From the NCBI RefSeq assembly GCF_002277025.1, contig NZ_NIWD01000006.1:62001-126000 (forward strand): 64,000 nt of DNA, in the 5' to 3' direction. This document shows positions 6,843 through 13,660 of the stretch, piece after piece. Positions within the stretch are counted from its first letter, which is position 1. Each line of letters opens with the position of its first letter. Under the pieces are notes generated by a model. The model worked only from the letters and a program-made list of their open reading frames with translations. It was not told where the DNA came from and ran no database searches. A program made the position numbers and the translations under genes. The stretch comes from Sphingopyxis sp. GW247-27LB (lineage in GTDB: Bacteria; Pseudomonadota; Alphaproteobacteria; Sphingomonadales; Sphingomonadaceae).

Positions 6843-6866
6843 AAAAAACCCCGCACGATGGCGGGG
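6843..6866 (-). terminator. Terminator closing the 7,920-6,895 minus-strand block
   Basis: CCCCGC (6849-6854) pairs with GCGGGG (6861-6866). The A-run at 6843-6848 reads as TTTTTT after the stem on the minus strand. It may also stop plus-strand transcripts weakly. Confidence 0.75.
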
Positions 6867-6894
6867 CTTAGTGACTGTAGGCGGTGGCGCGGCT

Positions 6895-7089
6895 CTATCT
6901 CCCGCGTATCACCTCGAGCAATGCCAGCCATAGCGGCAAAGCGATTATCAGGCACGCAACCAGAAATATGCGACCCCACTGGTCGACGCGCGCCGCGGCT
7001 AGTGCTTTCTGTTCAGCTGTCGCGCCTTTCGACGCGATCCAGGCGAGACCGACAACTAGGGCGATCATCATTAGCATGGCCGGTTTCAT
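6895..7089 (-). CDS. 64-aa protein with two transmembrane helices
   Basis: MKPAMLMMIALVVGLAW forms the first membrane helix, and FLVACLIIALPLWLALLEV the second. A short charged loop (ATAEQKALAAARVDQWGR) lies between. It overlaps the upstream gene by four bases and precedes a minus-strand terminator. Function is unknown. Small membrane proteins of this type occur in lysis and superinfection modules. Confidence 0.65.
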   Translation of the reverse strand: MKPAMLMMIALVVGLAWIASKGATAEQKALAAARVDQWGRIFLVACLIIALPLWLALLEVIRGR

Positions 7090-7460
7090 ACCGCCTGAAG
7101 GACGTTGAAACCAGCATCACGCAAGCAGCGATCCCAAGTCCGACCATCGTCCTGAATCAGACTGAAACGAAACACGCTTATATGTGCTTGGTTCTGAGCT
7201 TTCGATTTTGTGCCTCTTCCTGGAATATCCGTATCAAGTTTCCGCGCTGCCGCTTCCACCGCGGCGCTCGCCTTGTCATAGCCACCGCCGTCGGCATGTC
7301 CGCGCACCATTTCAACGCCTATCCAGTGGAGATAAGCAGTAACGCGTCCCGATGCGCCGAATTTCATCGCCACGGTTGCGACGCACTCGCCATCCTTCAG
7401 GATGACATGTGCAGAAACTTGCGCGAAGGCAGCGTCATGCTGCTCGTAAATCCGAGTCAT
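7086..7460 (-). CDS. Unknown element protein
   Basis: The ATG at 7460 (MTRIYEQHDAAFAQ) is preferred to an upstream TTG because AAGGGGA lies nine bases ahead, giving 124 aa. It begins with a beta-strand-rich part (VSAHVILKDGECVATVAMKF) and ends with DDGRTWDRCLRDAGFNVLQ. No domain recognised. It is in the operon starting at 7,920. Confidence 0.6.
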   Translation of the reverse strand: MTRIYEQHDAAFAQVSAHVILKDGECVATVAMKFGASGRVTAYLHWIGVEMVRGHADGGGYDKASAAVEAAARKLDTDIPGRGTKSKAQNQAHISVFRFSLIQDDGRTWDRCLRDAGFNVLQAV

Positions 7461-7462
7461 AA

Positions 7463-7558
7463 TCAAATATCCCCTTGTAATTCAGCCGCGATCACGCGCG
7501 CCGCGATCGAAGCGACGGCGACGAATCCGGCCAGTGAAATCAGATGAATGCCGGTCAT
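7463..7558 (-). CDS. 31-aa hydrophobic peptide
   Basis: MTGIHLISLAGFVAVASIAA plus a short tail (RVIAAELQGDI) starts at 7558, sharing one base with the upstream stop (TGATG), and stops at 7465-7463. The whole peptide is one membrane helix. Gene-end coupling on both sides supports translation. It is similar in design to the 40-aa peptide at 12494-12616. Confidence 0.5.
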   Translation of the reverse strand: MTGIHLISLAGFVAVASIAARVIAAELQGDI

Positions 7559-7920
7559 CACGAGTGACCGACGATCGGGAAGATGACGCGTCCGCGGCGG
7601 CGCAATTCCGCCCATGGGTCGCGTATCTGGTAGTCAGGGAAGCCCCATATCGGGCACCCTTCCCCGTCCCATGCGCGATTTTCCTCAGCGTCCCATGTCA
7701 ATCCGCAGCTGAACGCCGGCATGTCGGTGAGTCCGAGCATTTCAGGCGGGACAGGCTCGAGTCCGTTGCCGCCAATGTTCTCGCAAACCTCGGACTCCGC
7801 GCGGTAATACCCGCCGTCTGCCGCCGCGCTTGCCAGATCCGCGCGCCCGGCATTCGAGGCGGTGAATAGCAACCCCGCATCGGTGATGCGGGCGGCGATA
7901 TAGTTGTTTCCCCATATCAT
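7558..7920 (-). CDS. Unknown element protein
   Basis: This is a 120-aa product (MIWGNNYIAARITDAG...). It contains paired Cys (CGLTWDAEENRAWDGEGC) and a Trp-rich centre. Its start is directly behind an operator-like dyad at 7933-7947. No family recognised. First gene of the block 7,920 to 6,895. Confidence 0.6.
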   Translation of the reverse strand: MIWGNNYIAARITDAGLLFTASNAGRADLASAAADGGYYRAESEVCENIGGNGLEPVPPEMLGLTDMPAFSCGLTWDAEENRAWDGEGCPIWGFPDYQIRDPWAELRRRGRVIFPIVGHS

Positions 7921-7932
7921 TGCGTGATTCCT

Positions 7933-7947
7933 ACTCGTTTCACGTGA
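7933..7947. promoter_or_regulatory. Imperfect operator dyad
   Basis: ACTCGTTTCACGTGA keeps the right half-site CACGTGA of the element-wide motif. It lies 13 bases upstream of the start at 7920, where it would cover the promoter or early transcribed region. Confidence 0.45.
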
Positions 7948-8136
7948 TTAACTGGCAGGCCGGACGCGCCGAACGGTAACGCCGCCCTCTTCGCCACAAT
8001 TGAAATGCCACCCGGCCCCGTTCTTGATCATCTCGCGGACTTCGCGCCGCGTTTCGGCGGCCGACATGTTGCGCGGTACGCTGACGGTAACATTCATGGT
8101 CACCTGCTTGCGCCGCTTGTCCCACTCTCTATACAT
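7948..8136 (-). CDS. Small unknown element protein
   Basis: This is a 62-aa product (MYREWDKRRKQVTMNV...), or 49 aa if the internal Met is used. It has a basic N-terminus, then VTVSVPRNMSAAETRREVRE, and ends in FNCGEEGGVTVRRVRPAS. It is bounded by operator dyads on both sides, so it appears to be its own unit. Confidence 0.55.
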   Translation of the reverse strand: MYREWDKRRKQVTMNVTVSVPRNMSAAETRREVREMIKNGAGWHFNCGEEGGVTVRRVRPAS

Positions 8137-8144
8137 TACAAATC

Positions 8145-8159
8145 TCCCGTTTCGCGTGA
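8145..8159. promoter_or_regulatory. Operator-like dyad
   Basis: TCCCGTTTCGCGTGA matches the right half of the common motif and part of the left. It lies nine bases before the start at 8136 and just after the stop of the 8161-8883 gene. Confidence 0.45.
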
Positions 8160-8160
8160 T

Positions 8161-8883
8161 TTATGCCGAAACCAGCGCGGCCAATCTCGTTCCCATGGCG
8201 ACCGCGGCGGCGCGCGCTGCAGCATCGCATTCATCAAGATAATCGTTGGCGGTTTCGGTCAGATAGTCGCCAGCGTCGGACTCGATACCCCATAGAGCAT
8301 GGTCGAATTCGCCGGTTAGCGGCAGATCCTCTACGAACGCTTGCACGGCGACACCGGCATATTGCCATTGATCATCGCACCATTTCCGCAAGCGGTCATA
8401 GTCTGCCATGGCAGCAGCTGCAGCGTATTGACGCGGTGTCATGGTCGCGCGGTGCGCGTCATGTAGAGCGGCGACCGCTTTGCTTTCGCTGTCGAAGCCG
8501 CCGACGTTGCAGCCGGGCGCATGCCCGTTGCCAAACCAAGCATACCACTTGCCGCCGCTATTCTGTAATGCTGTCATGGGATCGGGGATGTAACCCCACC
8601 CGTCGCGCCGCGCGATCTTGCACGCTTCAGCAAAGTCATAGAAGCGCGCCCGACCATGGTAGACGCTGCCGCCATCGTCGCACAATTTGAGATCGCCCGG
8701 CGCCTTATCGTATCGTCCCGCATAGTTGCGGGCCCGCCAATCCGACACCGGACCATGCCCGTCTTCGCGCTCCCATGGTGGCGTCATATCGTCATCGGCG
8801 TGCAACGTAGCAACGAAACGGATTCCGCCCCGCTCGCATTCGATCGTTTCGCCAGAATAGCCGCTGAATCTATCGGTAAACAT
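8161..8883 (-). CDS. Unknown phage protein
   Basis: This is a 240-aa protein. The N-terminal third is beta-rich and holds GGIRFVATLHADDDMTPPWE. A middle segment has ARFYDFAEACKIARRDGWGY, and the C-terminal half is helical and acidic (DAGDYLTETANDYLDECDA). I know similar proteins only as conserved hypotheticals of phages infecting alphaproteobacteria. Two operator dyads precede it. Confidence 0.65.
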   Translation of the reverse strand: MFTDRFSGYSGETIECERGGIRFVATLHADDDMTPPWEREDGHGPVSDWRARNYAGRYDKAPGDLKLCDDGGSVYHGRARFYDFAEACKIARRDGWGYIPDPMTALQNSGGKWYAWFGNGHAPGCNVGGFDSESKAVAALHDAHRATMTPRQYAAAAAMADYDRLRKWCDDQWQYAGVAVQAFVEDLPLTGEFDHALWGIESDAGDYLTETANDYLDECDAAARAAAVAMGTRLAALVSA

Positions 8884-8902
8884 CGTCCCTACCCTTTCCG
8901 AA

Positions 8903-8953
8903 TCACGTCTAACGTGAGTTTATCTTAAACCTAATAACTCACGTTTCAAGTGT
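8903..8953. promoter_or_regulatory. Two operator dyads upstream of the 8161-8883 gene
   Basis: TCACGTCTAACGTGA (8903-8917) is a strong match. TCACGTTTCAAGTGT (8939-8953) is weaker. They are spaced 36 bases start to start, and the intervening sequence is AT-rich, as a promoter would be. Confidence 0.6.
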
Positions 8954-8957
8954 TATT

Positions 8958-9161
8958 TCACCCTATCAGTGACTCTATCAGCCATGAATCCATCCCGATC
9001 GCCTCGCGCGGCAGCGATCCGCCATTGACGCAACGCGCGCACGCGCCTGTTGACACGTATCGGACGCCATCGGCATGACCATGGCGGCAACTGGCGCCGG
9101 TGTAATATTTCAGGCGGGCACGGCGTGCCTGGTCGCGTGCGGGGGATTTGGGGCGGGCCAT
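8958..9161 (-). CDS. Zinc-knuckle protein of the CRHGH type
   Basis: The start at 9161 (MARPKSPARDQARRARLKYY) shares one base with the upstream stop (TAATG), giving 67 aa. It holds TGASCRHGH and STGACARCV, the Cys-x-x-Gly-His ... Cys-x-x-Cys pattern often seen next to HNH nuclease or phage DNA-binding domains, here standing alone. The N-terminus is strongly basic. Nucleic-acid binding is likely; a nuclease centre is not visible. Confidence 0.65.
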   Translation of the reverse strand: MARPKSPARDQARRARLKYYTGASCRHGHADGVRYVSTGACARCVNGGSLPREAIGMDSWLIESLIG

Positions 9162-9370
9162 TATACCAGTCGTTCCCCGTCGCAGTACGCCTCGCCGGAC
9201 GCGACACAACTGGTCTCGAATTCATACGCGCTCCACCAATCATCGGCGAGGTGATATTGGCGAGCGTGACGTTTCAGCGCACGTCCCATTGCTTCATTCG
9301 CTTCGGACTCCGTGCTGCCGTAGGTGAGGAATTCGAAGTTTTCCGTTTCCAGACGAACAATCCAGATCAT
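9161..9370 (-). CDS. Small unknown element protein
   Basis: This is a 69-aa product (MIWIVRLETENFEFLTYGS). The beta-strand start followed by STESEANEAMGRALKRHA resembles small alpha/beta phage proteins. Coupled to both neighbours by ATGA/TAATG overlaps. No family recognised. Confidence 0.6.
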   Translation of the reverse strand: MIWIVRLETENFEFLTYGSTESEANEAMGRALKRHARQYHLADDWWSAYEFETSCVASGEAYCDGERLV

Positions 9371-9537
9371 GCTGCTGTCACCTTCGTTACCGTAGCGTGC
9401 CGCGGCAAATCGAATTCACCCCTATCGGTGACCAGTAACAGCATGTTGCCTGGCCGATTATGGACGTCGACAACGCGGCGCGGGCCATGGAATAAGATGC
9501 GATCGCCGACTCTCAGGTCGCGGACTAGAGTTTGCAT
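9367..9537 (-). CDS. 56-aa beta-barrel-like small protein
   Basis: This frame starts at 9537 and ends at 9367, overlapping the next gene's start by four bases (ATGA). The sequence MQTLVRDLRVGDRILFHGPR followed by RVVDV, then NMLLLVTDRGEFDLP reads as a compact five-strand barrel. DLRVGDRILF is typical of Hint/SH3-like openings. It was too short to stand out by length alone, but the overlap supports it. Confidence 0.55.
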   Translation of the reverse strand: MQTLVRDLRVGDRILFHGPRRVVDVHNRPGNMLLLVTDRGEFDLPRHATVTKVTAA

Positions 9538-9558
9538 ATCATGACCTCTCTCTCTATC

Positions 9559-9810
9559 TCAATGAACCGTCGCCGCGGTCATCTCGCGGCATATCAGCGC
9601 GTCAATAGCCCGAGCGCGCTCCGCGACGTTCGACGGGATGACGGGCGGCGCTTCGCCGGCCCCGAGCAACAATTCAGGCTCTTCCAACATCGTCATGATC
9701 CAGGCGACATCAAACCAATCGTCGAATTCGGAGTCCCTCATCCCGTCGATATTCATCGGGAACGTGAGGCGGGCGGCGAGCTCGCGCGTCATGGGGTCGG
9801 TGTAGGTCAT
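9559..9810 (-). CDS. Small acidic element protein
   Basis: This is an 83-aa product with an acidic middle (DSEFDDWFDVAWIMTMLEEP). The start overlaps the upstream gene's stop by four bases. It could be a DNA-mimic or an adaptor by charge alone, but nothing specific supports that. Function unknown. Confidence 0.6.
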   Translation of the reverse strand: MTYTDPMTRELAARLTFPMNIDGMRDSEFDDWFDVAWIMTMLEEPELLLGAGEAPPVIPSNVAERARAIDALICREMTAATVH

Positions 9811-10067
9811 CGGATGTTCTCCCTATTCATCTTGTCCGCGACGCGTTGCGCCGCTTCCCATGACCGGAACAAGCGCAACCGCCCGCCCTTCCCTTCGGAC
9901 TCCAAAAACGTCACTCCGGTTGCCGCGACGCGCTGATAATCAGGGTGGGGTGGGAAGAATTGACGCGTAACGCGCCACCCTTTCGGATGGCCGCTGCTCG
10001 CCTTCCATTGTCCATGGTAGAGCGCGTCGGCGAGAGTCATGGCGGGGCGGTTCAGAGCGGCGCTCAC
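9807..10067 (-). CDS. Small basic element protein
   Basis: This is an 86-aa product with a basic, aromatic-rich centre (HPKGWRVTRQFFPPHPDYQR) and a C-terminal basic helix (FRSWEAAQRVADKMNREN). It is coupled by four-base overlaps to both neighbours. No family recognised. Confidence 0.6.
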   Translation of the reverse strand: MSAALNRPAMTLADALYHGQWKASSGHPKGWRVTRQFFPPHPDYQRVAATGVTFLESEGKGGRLRLFRSWEAAQRVADKMNRENIR

Positions 10068-10555
10068 GTCGCCGACTCCTGCCCGACGATGTAAAGCGCG
10101 CCATCGTCGCCGACATATGTCTCAAGCGACGGGTGGCGCGCGACCAGGTCCGACAATGCTCGGCCGATGCGGCGATTCAGGTCGCGGTCATCACAAGCCC
10201 ATATGTCGCGGTCGCGAAACCCTGCACCATGGCCGGCGCGTTCGAGATACAGATCGCTGCCGATTTGCTTGCGAACATGATTCCATGCCTGATTGCAAAA
10301 CGTCGCCAGATTGACGTCATCGGTTACGTTCACCGCGCGCGCCGCAGTTATAAACTGGTCGCATTCCGCGATAACAGCGCGCAATGTCGCGTCGGGGCAA
10401 TCGTATATTGTGCCGGTGTCGCGCGCTTCGCGTTCCTCGCTGCACGCTTCGTCCGCTTCGCGGTATTGCGCGTCCTGCAGCATGGTGGAGAGGAATCCCT
10501 CGACCATGGGATTGGCGCTGAATATATCTTGCCTTTCGGCATCCGGACTTCGCAT
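10064..10555 (-). CDS. Unknown phage protein
   Basis: The ATG at 10555 (MRSPDAERQDIF) is chosen over an upstream TTG because AAAGGAA lies nine bases before it, giving 163 aa. The middle (LATFCNQAWNHVRKQIGSDL) and the following RAGHGAGFRDRD look conserved. Similar segments occur in phage proteins of unknown role. The C-terminus has SLETYVGDDGALYIVGQE. Confidence 0.6.
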   Translation of the reverse strand: MRSPDAERQDIFSANPMVEGFLSTMLQDAQYREADEACSEEREARDTGTIYDCPDATLRAVIAECDQFITAARAVNVTDDVNLATFCNQAWNHVRKQIGSDLYLERAGHGAGFRDRDIWACDDRDLNRRIGRALSDLVARHPSLETYVGDDGALYIVGQESAT

Positions 10556-10556
10556 C

Positions 10557-10745
10557 TCAACGATTCCTTTCAATCAGCCCGCAGCCCGCGGGAAAATCAG
10601 ACGAGTCCATCGCGAACAGGTCGCCGCCGGCGCCGTCGCATTCATGGGCGATGAATTTCGGGATTGGCGGCGTTGCGGCGATCGACACCGCTAAGAGGGT
10701 GACGGCGACGCCAGCGGCTAGGCCGGTGAGGTAGTAGCGGATCAT
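10557..10745 (-). CDS. 62-aa single-pass membrane protein
   Basis: Residues 4-24 (YYLTGLAAGVAVTLLAVSI) form a transmembrane or uncleaved signal segment. The rest is a short exported tail with two Cys (ECDGAGGDLF ... GCGLIERN) that could form a disulfide. It overlaps the upstream gene by four bases. Function unknown. Confidence 0.6.
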   Translation of the reverse strand: MIRYYLTGLAAGVAVTLLAVSIAATPPIPKFIAHECDGAGGDLFAMDSSDFPAGCGLIERNR

Positions 10746-10981
10746 TGATCCACCTCCCTCACGCCAACAGCGACAATCGTATTCCCGCTGCGAAACGTGC
10801 GACCAGTCGCCATATGCACGGCCATGATATCCAGCTGCTCGGCGACCATGCGGTCGCGGCTTGCTTCGCTGACACAGTGAGCGATTGACGCCGTGCCGTC
10901 GCTAAGTTCGGCGATGACGTGATACTTGACGCGCTCGAAAGTCCTCCGGAGTACGGCGGGCGTATTGTCGGGCAGATCCAT
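10742..10981 (-). CDS. Unknown element protein, first gene of a block
   Basis: This is a 79-aa product (MDLPDNTPAVLRRTFERVKY...). The pattern KYHVIAELSDGTASIAHC suggests a small alpha/beta fold. It is the first gene of a minus-strand series downstream of operator dyads at 11017-11073. No family recognised. Confidence 0.6.
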   Translation of the reverse strand: MDLPDNTPAVLRRTFERVKYHVIAELSDGTASIAHCVSEASRDRMVAEQLDIMAVHMATGRTFRSGNTIVAVGVREVDQ

Positions 10982-11016
10982 CGTTATTCCCCTTCATGGG
11001 TGACCCGCTGCGCGAA

Positions 11017-11073
11017 TCACTTTTGACGTGATTTACCTTAGGACCGCCGCGTGAATAGTCAACTCTCGCGTGA
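11017..11073. promoter_or_regulatory. Operator dyads before the 10,981 block
   Basis: TCACTTTTGACGTGA at 11017-11031 is identical to the copy at 5952. TCAACTCTCGCGTGA at 11059-11073 is a partial match. They lie 36-92 bases upstream of the start at 10981. Confidence 0.65.
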
Positions 11074-11228
11074 GTTTTTTTGGGAGTAAATCTTAGGACG
11101 CGTCGACCATGGTGCGGCGCCAGCTGGCGCCGCTGCAGGCGACGGCGCTTCATCCGTCATTCTAAGTTTTACATGGGCGGGAACGTGAGGGGCGGCGTGC
11201 CTGGCCGCTTCGGGTGACGTGTTGTGGT

Positions 11229-11283
11229 GATACAGTTTAGCTTAAATCAGGTGTATTAGTTGCACGATACAGTTTAGCTTAAA
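11229..11283 (+). repeat. Two exact 18-bp direct repeats
   Basis: GATACAGTTTAGCTTAAA occurs at 11229-11246 and 11266-11283, 37 bases apart. Related cores TTTAAGCTAAA (inverted) recur at 11447 and 11570, and a degenerate one near 11645. Confidence 0.8.
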
Positions 11284-11524
11284 ATAACGCAGTTGTATGA
11301 CAACTTTGTTTTAACTTAGACACGCGACTCGTGACATATCGGCTCTAAGGTTAACTCATTTGTCAAGTAAAATCAGCACCTTGGGTCCCTCTCAGCGAGT
11401 GCCGGCAGGGCGAGTGGCGCTGAGCCCCGGTTTCGGACAGTTTTCATTTAAGCTAAATAGGCTTAGAGTTTACCTTAGGAACGGACGACATGGCTCATAA
11501 GTCGTTGATATTGCATCGGAAAAA

Positions 11525-11875
11525 TCTTGTTCCAGATCTTGTTCCGTTATTTCCGTTTGATTTCAGTAATTTAAGCTAAACTGGAACAAGGGCCTAATTC
11601 TTGTTCCACGTTCTTGTTCCAAATTTTTTGCGGTTTTTCAGCCATTTGAGCTAGGTGGAACAAGAATCAGCCATTTTTCCCTAGAAACTATCCTTGGGGG
11701 TAAATGGAGCGATCAATGGTAGGTATCGACGAAGCACGAGACAGAAAAAACGTTCTGCGAGACGACAAGTCTTTAGGAAAAACGGCCTGTTCCAGTTCCA
11801 CTTGGCGCAACACGTTGAAACTACTTCGAAATTCTGGAACAAGAAGGTGGAACAAGAATTTTCGATCTTGTTCCA
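11525..11875. repeat. Iteron-like TGGAACAAGA / TCTTGTTCCA array
   Basis: About nine copies, in both orientations, begin near 11525, 11537, 11582, 11598, 11611, 11656, 11835, 11848 and 11866, plus a partial one (CTGTTCCA) near 11788. Several are paired head-to-head. The density, one copy per 40 bases, is typical of initiator or partition-protein binding arrays. Confidence 0.7.
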
Positions 11876-12082
11876 GTTCCACCCTGAATTTGCTACTAAG
11901 TTTTATTCGGAGCCCGAAATTAGCGCCGCGGCGTTCTAAGGTTTATTCGCCGATGATCGCGCACCTAGTTGAGCGTCATCTAAGATTTATCCACCGAGAC
12001 ACGTCGCGCCGTTTCTAAGTTTTATTCCGCGGTGCGGTCGATGGTCGCTCGGGATCACGATGCGCTTGAGTGCGTCGCGCTA

Positions 12083-12129
12083 TCACGCGAGACGTGTTGA
12101 CTCCAATTGCATACTCACGTATCAGGTGA
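12083..12129. promoter_or_regulatory. Operator dyads before the rightward block
   Basis: TCACGCGAGACGTGT (12083-12097) and TCACGTATCAGGTGA (12115-12129) are spaced 32 bases and end 28 bases before the start at 12157. They would control the plus-strand block 12157-13968. Confidence 0.55.
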
Positions 12130-12156
12130 TTCTATTTCCACGGGAGGATCGCCGAC

Positions 12157-12501
12157 ATGGAAGACGCCACTGCTCGCATCACCCGCATCCACGTCACGCG
12201 GATATACGAAAGCTGCGAGCGCATCACGTTCTTCGTCCAGGTGACGACCGACGAGGGTTTCGAGATGACGGTCGTCAGCCACGCGACTGGCTCGATCTAC
12301 ACCGACGGCAAAGGTCTCACCGTCGACGAGGCACGCGACCGCGCACTGACCGACGCGGCCGATTGGGGCGACTTCCTGCGGATCGCGCCAGACCCTTTCC
12401 TGGTCGACGGGTACATCGTCGATCCGAAGTTGCGGTTCGAGCGATTCACGACGCGGCGAGTACTGGCTGAGCGTCGCGCGCAGAAGCAGACCAATGTCTG
12501 A
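12157..12501 (+). CDS. Unknown element protein
   Basis: This is a 114-aa product (MEDATARITRIHVTRIYES...). It begins with a beta-rich part (RITFFVQVTTDEGFEMTVV) and a helix with ADWGDFLRIAPDPFL, ending basic (RRVLAERRAQKQ). CGGGAGGA upstream is a good ribosome-binding site. First gene of a coupled plus-strand block. No family recognised. Confidence 0.6.
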   Translation: MEDATARITRIHVTRIYESCERITFFVQVTTDEGFEMTVVSHATGSIYTDGKGLTVDEARDRALTDAADWGDFLRIAPDPFLVDGYIVDPKLRFERFTTRRVLAERRAQKQTNV

Positions 12502-12616
12502 CCTGATCACCCTATTCCGCGACATCTTCATGACCATAGGCACGATCGCCACCGGCCTCACGCTGCTGTGGCTCGCCGCATTGGTCGTGCAGGTCTGCCG
12601 GGCGATATTGCGATGA
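12494..12616 (+). CDS. 40-aa membrane peptide
   Basis: MSDLITLFRDIFMTIGTIAT, then GLTLLWLAALVVQVCRAILR, is one long membrane helix. It overlaps the upstream gene by eight bases and the next by four (ATGA). The overlaps and clean hydrophobic profile support it. It could be a holin-like or signalling micropeptide, but this is not shown by the sequence. Confidence 0.5.
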   Translation: MSDLITLFRDIFMTIGTIATGLTLLWLAALVVQVCRAILR

Positions 12617-12801
12617 ATCACCCTCATCACATCATCTGCCAGCGTGTCGGGATGAGCTATTGCCCAGACCGGGCAGGCAACGACACCGAAGTCGTGCGAC
12701 TGGCCGAATGCGTACGCATGGTCGACAAGATCAAGAGCAATCCGACAGCCGTCGCCGATGAGATCACGCGATATCTTAACGACCTAGAAGAGAACCCATG
12801 A
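12613..12801 (+). CDS. Small unknown element protein
   Basis: The start at 12613 (MNHPHHIICQRVGMSY) uses the ATGA overlap with the membrane peptide, giving 62 aa. It has a His/Cys-rich N-terminus and a helical C-terminus (AVADEITRYLNDLEENP). It overlaps the next gene by four bases. No family recognised. Confidence 0.55.
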   Translation: MNHPHHIICQRVGMSYCPDRAGNDTEVVRLAECVRMVDKIKSNPTAVADEITRYLNDLEENP

Positions 12802-13016
12802 CCGCCAGATGCGCGACATGCCGCTTTCGACACCCTGACCTACGGCCCGGCTACGAAGGCGCAGGCGAGTGCCGCCGCTTCCCTCCGACTCTGGCTGTGT
12901 GGACCATGACAGGCCACGAGCAACCATCACAACCCGGTTTCGAGCAACATTTTCCCTGGATGCAGGCCGACGCTTGGTGCGGCGAGCATCAACCCTCAGG
13001 AGACCCCGTGACATGA
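12798..13016 (+). CDS. Small zinc-binding phage protein
   Basis: This is a 72-aa product with CATCRF near the N-terminus, GECRRFPPT in the middle and WCGEH near the C-terminus. This Cys-x2-Cys ... Cys ... Cys pattern belongs to a common group of tiny phage zinc proteins of unknown role. Coupled by ATGA overlaps to both neighbours. Confidence 0.65.
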   Translation: MTARCATCRFRHPDLRPGYEGAGECRRFPPTLAVWTMTGHEQPSQPGFEQHFPWMQADAWCGEHQPSGDPVT

Positions 13017-13660
13017 CCGCCATAGCCGCCATCACCCACAACGGCGTCGTCACCATGGGAGGCGACAGCGCGAGCGTCGGGGATTCACACTATCTCAAGC
13101 ACAGCGCGACGCCCAAGGTGTTCGAGGTCGGCCCGTTGTTGATCGGCTACACGTCATCCTTCGCGATGGGACATGCGCTGCAGCATCGCCTGACGTTCAG
13201 CGTCGAAGAGATATCGGACATTCCCGCGGCGAACGACGCCGCCGCGCTCGACAAGTGGATGGCAACGATATTTGCCGACAAGGTCCGCGCGTTGATGCGT
13301 GAGGTCGGCTTCATGTCGAACGACAAAGGTGCAGAGCGCGGCGGAACGTTCCTGGTCGGCCTCAAAGGGCATATTTATTGCTTCGACTCCGACTATCACG
13401 CGCTTCGCTGTCTAGAAGGTTACGCCGCCTGCGGGTCGGGCGTGACAGCGTGCATGGCGGCGTTGTGCGTGCTCACGAAGATTAAGCCGGCGCCGAGCGT
13501 GACGATCATCCGCACGAGCAGTCGAAAGGCTCGGCCGTTCGAGCCCCTGCCGGAAGGTGACATGGCTGTGGAAATGATCGAACTAGCATTGGAGGCAGCG
13601 CATTCGTGCGTGACGACGGTGCGACCGCCGTTCCATATCATTCAGGGAGGACGGGCGTGA
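13013..13660 (+). CDS. HslV/proteasome-beta-like Ntn hydrolase
   Basis: The start at 13013 overlaps the upstream stop (ATGA) and gives 215 aa. After removal of Met the chain begins TAIAAITHNGVVTMGGDSAS. This aligns with HslV: a free N-terminal Thr1, Asp at position 17 and a Lys-Val at 34-35 where HslV has Lys33-Val34. A later CGSGVTACMA matches the GSG loop. All catalytic positions of a threonine peptidase thus seem present. No ATPase partner is nearby. A role in degrading host or phage proteins is inference. Confidence 0.75.
   Translation: MTAIAAITHNGVVTMGGDSASVGDSHYLKHSATPKVFEVGPLLIGYTSSFAMGHALQHRLTFSVEEISDIPAANDAAALDKWMATIFADKVRALMREVGFMSNDKGAERGGTFLVGLKGHIYCFDSDYHALRCLEGYAACGSGVTACMAALCVLTKIKPAPSVTIIRTSSRKARPFEPLPEGDMAVEMIELALEAAHSCVTTVRPPFHIIQGGRA

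Larger units (their letters stand above)
11034..12026. repeat. Dispersed YCTAAGRTTTAYYC motif, about nine copies
   Basis: Copies in minus orientation are near 11034, 11085 and 11470; in plus orientation near 11160, 11343, 11893, 11934, 11978 and 12012. The four at the right end are spaced roughly 35-45 bases. The motif is absent from genes nearby, so it marks protein-binding or replication-control sites, not chance. Confidence 0.6.
11074..12082. other. Non-coding repeat-rich region, candidate replication origin
   Basis: No credible reading frame spans this 1-kb stretch between divergent gene blocks. Any frame seen there is made of the repeats themselves. It is AT-richer than its surroundings and contains three separate repeat families plus a palindrome (AGTTGTATGACAACT, 11291-11305). 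The element carries its own primase-helicase, polymerase and SSB, so an iteron-type origin, a partition site or both is the natural reading. This is inference from layout. Confidence 0.5.

Noticed and set aside
11694..12018. Open frames in the repeat region
   Set aside because: Their codons are largely the TGGAACAAGA and CTAAG repeats, there is no ribosome-binding site, and the two frames conflict.
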